Positions 27,398 to 37,485 of a DNA stretch of 64,000 nucleotides are shown here, in pieces. The position numbers were made by a program, and so were the translations under genes. The notes under the pieces are model-generated. The model had not been told where the DNA came from. It was given only the letters and a program-made list of their open reading frames with translations, and did no database searches. The DNA lies in contig CAVVPS010000010.1 of the NCBI GenBank assembly GCA_963750195.1, positions 434,001-498,000 on the forward strand, in the 5' to 3' direction. How positions within the stretch are numbered: the stretch's first letter is position 1; each line of letters begins with the position of its first letter. The DNA comes from AP-15 sp963750195. Its GTDB lineage: Bacteria; Pseudomonadota; Alphaproteobacteria; ATCC43930; CGMCC-115725.

Positions 27398-28348
27398 TCA
27401 GCTCTCGGCGAATGCCGCCTGCAATTCGGTGGCGATCGCGTCGAGCGCCGGCTCGGCGGCGCGAATGATCCTGCCCATCGTCAGAAAGCCATGGATCTGA
27501 TCAGGAATATGCAGCTTCTTGACCGCGACCCCATCGTCCTGCAAGCGTCGGGCGTAGGCCTGCCCCTCATCGCACAGCGGGTCGTGACCCGCAGTCAACA
27601 CGAAAGCCGGCGCGACCCGCGAGAGATCGGATGCGCGCAACGGCGAGGCGCGCCAGTCGGCGATGTCTTCGGTTCCGCGCAAGTAATGCCCGGCAAACCA
27701 CCGCATCGTCGCCAAGGTCAATAGATGGCCTTCGGCAAACCGCTCTATGGAGGCCCGGTTCATTGCAAAATCGACCGCCGGGTAGAGCAGCAGCTGAGCC
27801 CGCAAGGTCGGCATGCCGCAATCGCGCGCCAACAGACTGACTACGGCCGCAAGGTTGCCTCCCGCGCTGTCACCACCAACCGCGAGCCGGTTGCTGTCGA
27901 CGCCTATCGCGGCGCCCGTTTCGGCGACCCATCGGGTGGCGGCTAGGCAGTCGTCGACAGCGGTCGGGAACTTGTACTCGGGCGCCACGCGGTAATCGAC
28001 CGCAACGACCGCGCAGCGTGCGGCGTTGGCGAGGTGCCGGCACAGGCTGTCATAGCAATCAAGGTCACCGACAACCCAGCCGCCGCCATGAAAATAGACG
28101 AGGACCGGTAATATTTCCTCCGACGCCGTACCCGCCCCGCGATATAGCCGCAACGGGACCATGTTGCCATCCAGTCCCGGCGCGGCGAGGTCGCGGATCT
28201 CGGCTACCGGTACCGGTGTTGGGCAGAGGACGTCGCGGGCCGCCCGAAACAGGGCCCGTGCCTCGGCAGGCGTCACCTGATCATAGGGCGGCCTGCCGGA
28301 CTGACGCACCATTTCGAGAACCCGCTCGGCATCCGGATCGAGCGCCAT
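27398..28348 (-). CDS. Alpha/beta hydrolase, hormone-sensitive-lipase (family IV) esterase
   Basis: 316 residues. The oxyanion motif HGGGWVVGD and the nucleophile motif GDSAGGN are diagnostic of family IV esterases. The acid (HDPLCDEG) and catalytic His (IHGF) follow. It hydrolyses short-chain esters. ATG 28348 (MALDPDAE) is chosen; an in-frame ATG 13 codons upstream is an alternative. It starts 77 bases from the MFS gene on the same strand. Confidence 0.88.
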   Translation of the reverse strand: MALDPDAERVLEMVRQSGRPPYDQVTPAEARALFRAARDVLCPTPVPVAEIRDLAAPGLDGNMVPLRLYRGAGTASEEILPVLVYFHGGGWVVGDLDCYDSLCRHLANAARCAVVAVDYRVAPEYKFPTAVDDCLAATRWVAETGAAIGVDSNRLAVGGDSAGGNLAAVVSLLARDCGMPTLRAQLLLYPAVDFAMNRASIERFAEGHLLTLATMRWFAGHYLRGTEDIADWRASPLRASDLSRVAPAFVLTAGHDPLCDEGQAYARRLQDDGVAVKKLHIPDQIHGFLTMGRIIRAAEPALDAIATELQAAFAES

Positions 28349-28440
28349 TGTCAATTCCTTGTCTGACAAGATGTCGCCAGCCATTGTAGAGATCACCGAA
28401 TGGTTGGCGCCAGAGAATGATGTCACGGGCGAGCACAGAA

Positions 28441-28468
28441 AAGCCCCGGTCGGGGGAGACCGGGGCTT
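28441..28468 (-). terminator. Intrinsic terminator for the sulfatase transcript
   Basis: A perfect 10-bp stem AAGCCCCGGT/ACCGGGGCTT encloses an 8-base loop. Read on the minus strand it is followed by TTTTC. It lies about 165 bases beyond the sulfatase stop and before the esterase start. Confidence 0.6.
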
Positions 28469-28632
28469 CTGCTCGTCTGCCGGTTTGCCCTGCCGACAGG
28501 CGCGAATGCATCGTTGGGGGGACATAACGATGCCGCAAACATATTGCGGTGTTTCGATCCCCGTTGCAATTCATATTTGAGAACTTAACCACGAATAGGA
28601 GTGACACCCGTGCCGACCTCGGCGCTGGCGTG

Positions 28633-30255
28633 TTAGTCGGGTCCAATCTTCGCTCTGGCGTCGGTTAGTTCCATTTCGTCCCAGTAGCCGATCAGAATCC
28701 CGGATTTAACCTGCTGGCCATCGGCGTAGGCAGAGATTTTGTGATCCGGCATTGTGATCCGCGTGTGGTCGCGCAGGGCCCAATCGAACAGGGCCTCACG
28801 CAGTCGCGCGCTTTCTCTTGTGTGCCGCGGGTCGGCGCCGAGATCGTGAAATTCCCGCGGATCGGTAGCAAGATCGTAGAGCAGCGGCCTAAATCCGATC
28901 GCGTGGATGTATTTCCAGCGTCCGTCGAATACCATAAACAGCCGGCAGTCGCCGATCGGCTGATTCAAGGTCAGCCGCGCCTCCAGCATCGCGTAATCAT
29001 ATTCGGAAAACGCCCATTGCCGCCATTTGGCCGGCGTCTCGCCGCGCAGAAACGGCATCAGCGATCGTCCTTCAACGACATGCGGCTTTGCTTCATTCCC
29101 AAAATATTCGAGAAAGGTCGGGACCAGGTCGATCGCCTCGACCAATGCCTCGCACACCGTGCCGCGCGCAGCATTGCCCCGCGGGCGCGGGTCGGCAACG
29201 ATCAGCGGAACCTTGACCGCACAATCGTGAAAGAAATCCTTCTCGCCCAGCCAATGATCGCCGAGATAGTCGCCGTGGTCGGAGGTGAAGACGATCATGG
29301 TCTCGTTGGTGAGGTCACGTTCGTCGAGAAAGCGGAACAGCACGCCCAACTGATCGTCGATCTGCTTGATAAGGCCCATATAGGTTGGGATCACCCGCGC
29401 GCGCACCTCAGCGCGAGAAAAGTTGCGCGACGGCCGCATCGCCATCAGGGCGCGGTAGACTGGATGGGGATCGGCGCGTTCGTCCTCTGTGCGCAGCGCA
29501 GGCAGAATGTCGCCGCCACGGTACATCGCGTGGTAGGGCGCCGGCGCGATGTAGGGCCAGTGGGGCTTGATGTAGGAGAGGTGCAGGCACCACGGCCGGC
29601 CGTCGCGCACTGCCTCGTCAATAAACGCCATCGCGCGCCGGGTGGTATAGGGCGTTTCTGAGTGCTCTTCGGGGATACGCGCCGGCTCGTCGGCATGGGC
29701 TAGCAGCCAGCCGTTTAGGATCGCCCCTTCGTCGCCCTGGCCAGAATTGGCCCATTCCTCCCACGGGTTGGGAGCCTCAAAGCCTTGTGCTCTCAGATAA
29801 GCCTCATACCGCGGCCGGGGACGGCCCGTGGGGTGCAAACCGTCGTCTCGCTCGTACGGCTCGAAGCCGCATTGCGCGAGGTGAACGCCGTTTGCCGAGA
29901 GGGGGTCGATCCCAAGCCGCGCCATGCCCTCGATGTCTGCGGCCATATGCGTTTTGCCGACCAGGACATTGCGCACGCCGATCTCGCTCAGATGATCTCC
30001 CAAGGTCGGCTCGCCGACACGCAAGGGAAAGCCGTTCCAGTTCGAGCCGTGCGAGCGCATGTAGCGGCCGGTGTAAAAGCTCATCCGCGATGGGCCGCAG
30101 ATAGGCGACTGGACATAGGCATTGGTAAAGCGCACGCCACGCGCCGCCAGCGCGTCGATATTCGGAGTCGCGAGGCGTGGGTGGCCGTAGCAGCCCAAAT
30201 AATCGAAGCGCAGCTGGTCGCACATGATGAACAGGATGTTTTTCGGCGCCGCCAT
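28633..30255 (-). CDS. Sulfatase / phosphonate monoester hydrolase family protein
   Basis: 540 residues, alkaline phosphatase superfamily. The formylglycine site C53-G-P-S-R57 is intact, metal ligands are seen in FIMCDQLR and FTSDHGDYLGDH, and the His-containing segment SYIKPHWPYIAPAPYHAMY is present. The C-terminal part (FDGRWKYIHAIGFRPLLYDLATDP) resembles phosphonate monoester hydrolases more than classic arylsulfatases. It needs a formylglycine-generating enzyme encoded elsewhere. It ends the minus-strand block with the TRAP genes (20-base gap), suggesting that it processes what that transporter imports. Confidence 0.82.
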   Translation of the reverse strand: MAAPKNILFIMCDQLRFDYLGCYGHPRLATPNIDALAARGVRFTNAYVQSPICGPSRMSFYTGRYMRSHGSNWNGFPLRVGEPTLGDHLSEIGVRNVLVGKTHMAADIEGMARLGIDPLSANGVHLAQCGFEPYERDDGLHPTGRPRPRYEAYLRAQGFEAPNPWEEWANSGQGDEGAILNGWLLAHADEPARIPEEHSETPYTTRRAMAFIDEAVRDGRPWCLHLSYIKPHWPYIAPAPYHAMYRGGDILPALRTEDERADPHPVYRALMAMRPSRNFSRAEVRARVIPTYMGLIKQIDDQLGVLFRFLDERDLTNETMIVFTSDHGDYLGDHWLGEKDFFHDCAVKVPLIVADPRPRGNAARGTVCEALVEAIDLVPTFLEYFGNEAKPHVVEGRSLMPFLRGETPAKWRQWAFSEYDYAMLEARLTLNQPIGDCRLFMVFDGRWKYIHAIGFRPLLYDLATDPREFHDLGADPRHTRESARLREALFDWALRDHTRITMPDHKISAYADGQQVKSGILIGYWDEMELTDARAKIGPD

Positions 30256-30275
30256 CAACCCCCTCCCTTGCTGTC

Positions 30276-31566
30276 TCACAACGACAGCATACGCGGCAGC
30301 CACAGCGAAATCGCGGGAATGTAAGTGACCAGCATCAACACCACGAACATGACGGCATAAAACGGCCAGATCTCGCGCACGACCTGCTCGATCGTCACCC
30401 GCCCGACAGCGCAGCCGACAAACAGGATTGATCCGACCGGCGGGTGGCACAGCCCGATACCGAGATTCAAGAGTAGAATCATGCCGAAATGAACCGGATC
30501 AACGCCGAATTTCATGACCACAGGTAAGAGGATCGGAGTCACGATCAGGATCGACGGCGCCATGTCGAGCACGCAGCCGAGCACCAATAAGAGAATATTG
30601 ATCAGGAACAGAATGATGTATTTGTCACTCGACAGCGTTAGTAGTAGGGCGGTGACCCGGGCTGGCACCTGCATCAGCGCCATCACATAGCCGACGCTGG
30701 CGGCAAAGGCGATCAGGGTCAGCACCATCGCCACCGTTCGCATCGTGCGCTCGACCAACAGCGGCAGTTCGCGCCAGCGGTAATCGCGATAGATGAACAT
30801 CGTCACGAAAAAGGCCCATAGGCAGGCGACGGCGCCCGCCTCGACCGCGGTAAAGACGCCGCCGAGAATTCCGCCAAGAATGATCGCCAGGGTGACGAGG
30901 CCCCAGAACGCGTCGAGCGCAACCCTGGCCGCCTGCCGCCAGGCGATCCGTTCGCCGCGTGGGTGGCCGTTGCGGTAGGCCAGCACCAGGCACAGCACGA
31001 TCAGCGAGGCGCCGAGCAACAGGCCCGGGACCACCCCGGCCATGAACAGGCTGATGATCGAGATTGTGCCCCCGGTCGCCAGTGAGTAGATCACGGCGTT
31101 GTGACTGGGCGGAACGAGAAGCGCCTGGACCGAGGCGCTGATCGTTACATTGGTGGCGAAAACCCGCGGGTAGCCGGTCTTTTCCATCTGCGGGATCATG
31201 ACCGAGCCGATCGCCGAAGTGTCGGCCACCGCCGAGCCCGAGATCCCGCTCAAGAAAGTCGTGGCCAGGACGTTGACTGCCGACAATCCGCCGCGCACCC
31301 GCACCAGCCCGACCAGGACATTGGCGAAGGCGACCAGGCGGCGCGCCATTCCGCCTTCCGCCATGATCGCTCCGGCGAGCACAAAGAACGGGAATCGTCA
31401 GCATCGCGAATTTGCTGACGCCGCTCGAAACTTGCAGCATGACCGCCTCGAGCGGGATGCCGATCCACCACGCGCCGGCGAGTGCGGCCAGACCCAGTGC
31501 GTAAGCGATCGGCACGCCGATGGCGATACCCAACGCCAAGGCGCCGAGAACCACCAGCATTTCCAT
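30276..31566 (-). pseudogene. dctM: TRAP transporter large permease (DctM), one frameshift
   Basis: The two frames together give a normal-length DctM (about 429 residues, 12 helices) with N-terminus MEMLVVLGALALGIAIGVP and core SGISGSAVADTSAIGSVMIP. The break is a single extra base near 31389: without it, L-T-I-P is followed by F-F-V-L-A-G-A, as the family requires. It is probably functional if this is an assembly error. DctM with DctQ forms the membrane part of a sodium-driven organic-anion importer. Confidence 0.8.
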
Positions 31567-31567
31567 G

Positions 31568-32047
31568 TCAGTGCAGCAATTCGGCGGCGGCGCGGGCGGG
31601 CGGGGGCCCGATCAGCAGACGCTCGGCAACGAAGAGCAAGGTGATGGCGCCGCCGATCGGGATCGGCAGATAGGTCACCCCGACCGAAAGCTCGGGAAAT
31701 TCGGCGATCGACTGGTGCCAGGTAGTCTCCACCAGGCCAATCCCCCAGATCACCATAAACAGGGCGAGGAGCCCGGTCAGCGCCTCGGCGGCGAGTTCCG
31801 CGGCTCGCTGCGACGGCTGCGGCAGCATCCGGACCAGGACCGCCATGCGCATATGCGCCTCGACGCGATAGCACGAGGCCGCACCTATGAAGGTCAATAC
31901 GATGGTCAAAAGGATCGCCATCGGTTCGGGCCATGAAGCGGCGCGGTTCAGGACATAGCGGGTATAAACACCCCAGGGAATCACCGCCGAGATCAATACC
32001 AGCGCGGCGCTGGCGACAAACACGCACAGGCGGTAGAGTGCGTCCAT
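31568..32047 (-). CDS. dctQ: TRAP transporter small permease (DctQ)
   Basis: 159 residues with four hydrophobic helices and the DctQ-type segment NRAASWPEPMAILLTIVLTFIG. It lies directly upstream of dctM with a 1-base gap. A 394-base gap filled with palindromic repeats separates it from dctP on the same strand. Confidence 0.85.
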   Translation of the reverse strand: MDALYRLCVFVASAALVLISAVIPWGVYTRYVLNRAASWPEPMAILLTIVLTFIGAASCYRVEAHMRMAVLVRMLPQPSQRAAELAAEALTGLLALFMVIWGIGLVETTWHQSIAEFPELSVGVTYLPIPIGGAITLLFVAERLLIGPPPARAAAELLH

Positions 32048-32116
32048 CGACCGGCGCAGACCCCTTGTCGCTACGCTGTCGCGCCCGGTCTAGCACTGCA
32101 TTGCGTACCACAAGCC

Positions 32117-32320
32117 CGTCATACCGGCGCGGGCCGGTATCCACCCCCACCGTGGATCCCGGCGCAGGAGCGTGTGAGGGAATTGAAGGATGGCTGGATC
32201 GGGACGGTGCGTCCTTCGAGACAGCCGCGTTGCGGCTTCCTCAGGATGAGGTGGTTTCTCAATGCTATCAATAACGTACGTCATGGTGAGGAGCGCCGAA
32301 GGCGCGTCTCGAACCACGCA
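32117..32320. repeat. Cluster of intergenic palindromic repeats
   Basis: The 32048-32441 gap holds no gene. It has three palindromic units: a hairpin ATACCGG/CCGGTAT at 32121-32140, a unit at 32211-32251 with CCTTCGAGAC, a GCCGC/GCGGC stem and CCTCAGGATGAGG, and an inverted-type unit at 32283-32316 with TGAGGAGCG, GAA loop and CGTCTCGAACCA. Units of this CTTCGAGAC...TCAGGATGAGG kind are dispersed repeats in many Rhizobiales-like genomes. They may act as transcript 3' ends or stability elements. Confidence 0.65.
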
Positions 32321-32441
32321 CGGCGGCCGTGCCGCACCCGGCCTTCGTTTCGAGACCAATTCCTTCACGCGCTCTTTCGCCGGAACGACGAAAGCGGCTG
32401 CCGACCGATCGATCTCTGGCATCGCCGTCACTCACCCCGCC

Positions 32442-33443
32442 TTAATTTACCGCCTGGATCTCCTTGATCAGCGCGGCGTAATTGGCGCCGTATTTGTCCC
32501 AAACAGGCTTGACCGCCTGTTGGAATGGCGTCTTGTCGGAGATTGCGATGATCTCGATGCCGGCAGCCTTCATCTTCTCCATCGCATCGGCTTCTTTCTT
32601 TTTCCATAGCTGCCGCTCGTCGGCTTGCGCCTCGCGCGCGAGCTTGGTTATCAGCGCCTGATCGTCCTTTGACAGTTTGTCCCAGCTCAGCCGCGAGAAG
32701 ACCAGGATTTCCGGGACGATCAGATGCTCGGTCAGGGTGTAATATTTAGCGGCCTCGTAGTGATGGTCGAAATAGAAGCTCGGCGGATTGTTTTCGGCGC
32801 CGTCGACGACCCCGGTCTGCAAGGCGCTGAGCACCTGGTCATAGCCCATCGCGACGCCGTTGCCGCCGAGCGCGGTCATCATGTCGATGAACATCGGGTT
32901 GCCGATCACCCGGATCTTCAGGCCCTTCAAATCAGCGATGCTCTTGATCGGCTTCTTGGTGTCGTAAAAGTTGCGCGCGCCGGCATCCATCCAGGCGAGC
33001 CCGACGAGATGCGTGTTCGGGTTGTCGGTCACTTTGTCGAGCAGCGCCTGCCCGATCGAGCCGTCGATGACTTTCTCCATTTGCGCGGTGTTGCGGAACA
33101 GGAACGGTAGATTGAAGACGTTAAGGTCGGGGACAACCGGCCCGAGGGCGCCGACGCTGACGCGGGCGATTTGGATCGCACCGACCTGCGCCTGCTCGAT
33201 CGCCTCCTTCTCACCGCCGAGCTGCATCGACGCGTACATCTGGATGCTCAGCCGCCCGCCGGTTGCGTCCGATAGCTTTTTGCCCATGTCCTCGACCGCT
33301 TGGACGGTCGGATAGCCTTCGGGATGCACGTCGGACGCCTTCAAGACCATCTTGTCTCCGGCTGCCGATGCGATGCGGCCCCCGAAGAGGCCGAGCAGCG
33401 GCGCGGCGATCCCGAGGCGCAGCGCCAAGCGTCTGTCGATCAT
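32442..33443 (-). CDS. dctP: TRAP transporter solute-binding protein (DctP family)
   Basis: 333 residues with a twin-arginine-like or Sec signal (MIDRRLALRLGIAAPLLGLF, cleavage about 27). DctP signatures are visible: GGRLSIQMYASMQLGGEKEAIEQ, the Arg-containing LKGLKIRVIGNPMF that ligates the carboxylate, and GVVDGAENNPPSFY. It binds an organic anion in the periplasm and feeds DctQM. ATG 33443 has GGGGAGG upstream. It diverges from the GntR regulator. Confidence 0.9.
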   Translation of the reverse strand: MIDRRLALRLGIAAPLLGLFGGRIASAAGDKMVLKASDVHPEGYPTVQAVEDMGKKLSDATGGRLSIQMYASMQLGGEKEAIEQAQVGAIQIARVSVGALGPVVPDLNVFNLPFLFRNTAQMEKVIDGSIGQALLDKVTDNPNTHLVGLAWMDAGARNFYDTKKPIKSIADLKGLKIRVIGNPMFIDMMTALGGNGVAMGYDQVLSALQTGVVDGAENNPPSFYFDHHYEAAKYYTLTEHLIVPEILVFSRLSWDKLSKDDQALITKLAREAQADERQLWKKKEADAMEKMKAAGIEIIAISDKTPFQQAVKPVWDKYGANYAALIKEIQAVN

Positions 33444-33480
33444 GTCGGCCTCCCCTTGTCCCATTATCTGCGATCGTGAT

Positions 33481-33503
33481 AGTTGTCTGGTGATATGATA
33501 ACT
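33481..33503. promoter_or_regulatory. Candidate FCD-regulator operator
   Basis: AGTTGTC (33481-33487) and GATAACT (33497-33503) form an inverted repeat with one mismatch and a 9-base spacer. It sits in the 74-base gap between divergent dctP and the GntR/FCD gene, where autoregulation and control of the transporter would be expected. The sequence also contains TTGT and ACTA-type half sites seen at FadR-family operators. Confidence 0.4.
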
Positions 33504-33517
33504 AGGCGACCATAGCG

Positions 33518-34282
33518 TTGCCCGATCGGCCCGACAAGCCCTCGCTGCTCCATCCGATCGGCCCAGCGCGAAAATTGACCCATGAGATCGCCGAGCGCAT
33601 CGCCGCCGAGATCTTGAGCGGCAAACTCTCGCCCGGCGCCAGGCTTCCGACCGAGCAAGAAATGGTGTCGGCGATGGGGGTCAGTAGGACCGTCGTGCGC
33701 GAGGCGGTGGCGGCATTGCGTGCGGAGGGGCTTGTGACGACCCGACAGGGCGTGGGCGCCTTCGTTTCTGAAGATGCGGGGCGGCGGCCATTTCGGCTGG
33801 CCTTGGGCGGGTTGCCGTCGATCGCCGAGGCGCTCGATATCATGGAATTGCGACAAAGCGTCGAGGTCGAGGCCGCCGGGCTCGCAGCGGCACGGGCGCT
33901 TGAGTCGGCGCGGCGCGAGATTGCTGCCGCACTCACTGCGATCGACCTTGCAATAGGACGCGGCGAAAGTGCCGTTGACGAGGATTTTGCTTTTCATCGC
34001 GCTATCGCGGCCGCCACCGGCAATCCGCAATTTCCGCATTTTCTCGAATATCTCGGCCATTACATTATTCCGCGCCAAAGTATTCGCGTCGCCGCCCACC
34101 GGGCCGAGGGGCAGCGCGCCTATCTCGAAATGATCCAGGGTGAACACCGCGCGATCTGCGCTGCGATTCAGAGGAGGGATGCGGCCGAAGCGAGCGAGGC
34201 TATGCGTCGCCACCTTGCCAGCAGCCGCGCGCGCTACCGCCGCCTCGCCGAAGCCGCAGAAGGAATCGGCAACCGGCGCTGA
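33518..34282 (+). CDS. GntR-family regulator with FCD domain
   Basis: 254 residues. The N-terminal winged helix (AERIAAEILSGKLSPGARLP, then VSRTVVREAVAALRAEGLV) and the C-terminal FCD ligand domain with His/Asp metal ligands (DEDFAFHRAIAAATGN, GEHRAICAAI) define the FadR/FCD subgroup. The start is TTG 33518 because a stop precedes it at 33503 and no later start keeps the DNA-binding helix. It probably represses the divergent dctP-dctQM-sulfatase block in response to its substrate. Confidence 0.88.
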   Translation: MPDRPDKPSLLHPIGPARKLTHEIAERIAAEILSGKLSPGARLPTEQEMVSAMGVSRTVVREAVAALRAEGLVTTRQGVGAFVSEDAGRRPFRLALGGLPSIAEALDIMELRQSVEVEAAGLAAARALESARREIAAALTAIDLAIGRGESAVDEDFAFHRAIAAATGNPQFPHFLEYLGHYIIPRQSIRVAAHRAEGQRAYLEMIQGEHRAICAAIQRRDAAEASEAMRRHLASSRARYRRLAEAAEGIGNRR

Positions 34283-35116
34283 TTAACCGGGCTTCGTGGC
34301 GCGCAACGAAAACGCCAGCGGCAGGGTCGGATGGCCTTCAGGCAGGCGGTAAAGCCGCTCGCCAGCCGGAACCATCATCGGAAAGTACCGCCACGGCAAT
34401 GTCTCGTGCTCGTGCAAGAAGTCGAGACGAAGCCCGCTTTCCAGCAATGCCCCAATGATGGCGCTCAGCGGATGGCACCACTCGTAGCTGCGCGGATGCG
34501 CGAGCGGGGTGGAATCGCCGGTGTAGGTGGCCGGGTCGTCATAGACGAAGGGTGTGGCCGGTTGGGTGCACCAGGACCTGGAGGCCACCAGCCGGCCGTC
34601 GACCTCTTCGAGCGACAAGGTCGAAGGGTGTCCCTCGGCGAGATAAAGCCATCCACCCGGCGCGAGCAATCCGGCGACGATCTGCGCCCAGCGGCGGATG
34701 TCGGGCAGCCAGATGATCGCGCCCCAGGTGACAAAGGCGATGTCGTACGCCCCACCTTCAAGCAATGACGGTGCGTCGTAGACATTCCCCTCGACAAAGC
34801 GCGCGGCGACGTTGAGTTCGGCCGCCAGCGCGCGGGCTGCAGTGAGCGCGGGAGCCGAGAAATCAAGCCCGGTGGCGGTGGCTCCGCGTCTCGCCAGGCG
34901 TATCGTGTCGAGGCCGAAATGGCATTGCAGATGAATAAGGCGCTTACCCGCAACCTCGCCAAGTTCGGCGTCCTCGCATCCGTGAAACAGGTCGTCGCCG
35001 GCCTTGACCCGGTCGATCGCGTAGAAGCCCGAGCTGTTGCGCAGATGTATCGCGGTGCGGTCATCCCAATTCAGCCGGTTCGCCCCCATCCAGCGGCGCA
35101 GACGGTCTTCGCTCAT
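34283..35116 (-). CDS. Class I SAM-dependent methyltransferase
   Basis: 277 residues with a SAM-binding region (RLIHLQCHFGLDTIRLARRGATATGLD) and motif III-like GGWLYLAEGHPSTL. The C-terminus (PWRYFPMMVPAGERLYRLPEGHPTLPL) is typical of a common uncharacterised bacterial methyltransferase group. It starts 13 bases after the enoyl-CoA hydratase stop on the same strand. Its stop directly abuts that of the GntR gene. Substrate unknown. Confidence 0.78.
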   Translation of the reverse strand: MSEDRLRRWMGANRLNWDDRTAIHLRNSSGFYAIDRVKAGDDLFHGCEDAELGEVAGKRLIHLQCHFGLDTIRLARRGATATGLDFSAPALTAARALAAELNVAARFVEGNVYDAPSLLEGGAYDIAFVTWGAIIWLPDIRRWAQIVAGLLAPGGWLYLAEGHPSTLSLEEVDGRLVASRSWCTQPATPFVYDDPATYTGDSTPLAHPRSYEWCHPLSAIIGALLESGLRLDFLHEHETLPWRYFPMMVPAGERLYRLPEGHPTLPLAFSLRATKPG

Positions 35117-35129
35117 TGGCTGCGGATCA

Positions 35130-35907
35130 TCATGCGCCGCTGGGCGCTTCCGGCTTTTCGATCAGCGCAAGGCTTTCCATCGCGAGGCCGTAGCCGAGGA
35201 GGTCGTGCATCTGGCGGCGCAGATATTCGGTGAAGAGAAGCCGCGTGTAGCGCAGCAGCAAGGTCGGCTTCTTGGTCAGCCCCTCGGCCAGTTCCCAGGC
35301 GCGCGCCAGCAGTTTGTCGGGCGGCAATACCTCGGCGACCAGCCCCAGCCGCAATGCCTCGGCGGCGTCCAGCGTCTGCCCGGTCATCAGGAAATAGCGG
35401 CCGCGGTTCATGCCCAAGCAGCAGCGGATAGACGATGTGCATGCCGTCCCCCGGCACCACGTCCGACATGAAATGCGCCAAATCCTGGAACTGTGCGGTG
35501 TCGGCGGCGAGCACGATGTCGCACAGCAGCGGGATCTCGGAGTGGCGCCAGGCCGGTCCGTTGATCGCGCTGATCACCGGCACCTCGATGTTGAGCAGGT
35601 TCATCAGCAGGTGCCGGCCCTCCCAATGGATGCGATCGATGCGCTCGATCGACGGCCGCGACGGGAAGGACGAGGTTCCCGGGGTTGCGCGCGGGCCGGA
35701 GAATTCAGCGCCGGTCCCGGTCAGGATCACAATCCGGTTGTCGCGGTCGGCGCCGATGTCGTGAAACAGTTCGGGCAGCTCGCCATGCGGCAGAAAGCCC
35801 CAGCGCAAAGACTGGCCTTCGGTGTGGAGCGTGACCAGCAAGATGCCATCCCTGCGCTCCAACCGTGCGCTCTGGTACTTGTTCGCATAATCCGTCAGCG
35901 CGCTCAT
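35130..35907 (-). pseudogene. Enoyl-CoA hydratase/isomerase family protein, one frameshift
   Basis: The 5' part (MSALTDYANKYQSARLERRDG, IVILTGTGAEFSG, VISAINGPAW) and the 3' part (MTGQTLDAAEALRLGLVAEVLPPDKL) make one crotonase-fold protein of about 258 residues. The frame changes near 35410, within L-L-L-G/M-N-R-G-R-Y. The oxyanion-hole region (NGPAWRHSEIPLLCDIVLAAD) is present. The exact reaction is not resolved. Confidence 0.75.
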
Positions 35908-36097
35908 CTGCCCCTCCCGGAGTTAACAAGACAGAACAGGCTAGCGCATCGCGGCACATCGGGGCGAGACTAGACTGGGATTGGGTCGCATGCCCGCGGC
36001 CGATTTTTGATGCGGTTGCCGAAGCGCCGACCCTGGGATAGTGTCGATAGCTTCCCGGATTGTATATCGGCGCTTAAGTGCGCCGACGATCAGCGCG

Positions 36098-36189
<92 letters not shown>

Positions 36190-36659
36190 ATGACTATAAC
36201 ATTTTGCCTGAACTCAATAGTTTATAGGACGACGTGAAGAAGAACCCAAGTCGTATACCATCCCGATACAGCGACTCCTCCACACCGCCCGGCGACGCCC
36301 GTCAGGTGACAGCGCGCCCCGCCCCTGACAGGGCTGGAGGCATGACCGACAACCCGCCGCCCGATCCTGACCGTCGAAGATGTTGTCAAACGCACTGCCG
36401 CCGAATCCGCTTTTTGTTGGCGCCACTGGCGAAGTCGGCATCCGGCTACGGCCGGCAGCCACCGCCCTCCGCCAGTATGGCGAGCAGTTTCGCCATATGC
36501 CGCGCCGACGGCTGCGGCCGCCCAAAAGCTCGAGGGTAACGTCAGATTGTGGCATTGGGGGTGCTCTTTATTGCGGACTTCAGCAATCCGCCGAGTACCC
36601 CCTCTCACCGCCTTGACACAAATCTTCGTACATCACCCCGGCTAATGCCCCCTTTAGAT
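36190..36659. other. 470-base gap with no recognisable gene
   Basis: Frames here are short, overlap on both strands and show no family features or good ribosome sites. The gap lies just downstream of the tRNA-Ser, a common integration site, but no integrase remnant or repeat of the tRNA 3' end was found. Confidence 0.5.
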
Positions 36660-37485
36660 TTATCTCGTGCCGAAGCAATGTTCCGGGCCGGGAAAGCGGC
36701 GGGCGCGGACATCGGCGGCGTAGGCTTCGGCGGCGGCGGAGATCAGCGGCGCCAGTTCCGCATAGCGTTTGACGAAGCGCGGGGTGAACGCGGTAAAGAC
36801 GCCGAGTACGTCGTCGGTGACGAGGATCTGACCGTCGCAGGCGGGCGAGGCGCCGATGCCGATCGTCGGCACCGGCACCGCCTCGGTAATCGCGCGCGCA
36901 ACCTTCTCGATTGTTCCCTCGATGACGACCGAGAAGGCGCCGGCCTCGGCGATTGCGGTGGCGTCGGCGGCGACCTGCTCGGCCTGGTGCTCGCCGCGGC
37001 CCTGGATTTTGAAGCCACCGGCCACGTTGACCGATTGCGGCATCAGCCCGACATGCCCCATGACCGGAACGCCGCGCCGGGTCAGGAAGCGCACGGTTTC
37101 GGCCATCTCCTCACCGCCTTCGAGCTTGACCGCGGCGCAGCCGGTCTCGGCCATGACGCGGGCGGCGCTGTGGAAAGCCTGCTCCGGTGATTCCTGGTAG
37201 CTGCCGAATGGCAGATCGACAACGACCAACGCCCGCGCCGATCCGCGCATGACTGCGCCACCATGCGCGATCATCATCTCGACCGTAACCGGCAGCGTGC
37301 TGTCGAACCCGTAGACCACCATTCCGAGCGAATCCCCGACCAGCAGAAATCGACATGCGGGTCGAGGAGACGGGCGATCGGCGCCGTGTAGGCGGTGAGG
37401 CCGACGATCGGCGTGCCGCCTTTGACGAAGTCGCCGATGCCGCGCCGGTTGACCCGGCTCGGGAATGTCGGCTTCGTGCGCTCAT
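36660..37485 (-). pseudogene. panB: 3-methyl-2-oxobutanoate hydroxymethyltransferase (PanB), two frameshifts
   Basis: The merged product is a standard PanB: GGTPIVGLTAYTAP, then LVGDSLGMVVYG, LPFGSYQESPEQA, VKLEGGEEMAETV, MGHVGLMPQSVN and a closing GIGASPACDGQILVTDDVLG. It adds a hydroxymethyl group from methylene-THF to 2-oxoisovalerate for pantothenate synthesis. Breaks occur close to the start (near 37476) and at about 37350 (one missing base before L-V-G-D-S). ATG 37485 has GAGGAGA upstream. panB is normally needed in the absence of pantothenate, so an assembly error is plausible. Confidence 0.82.
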
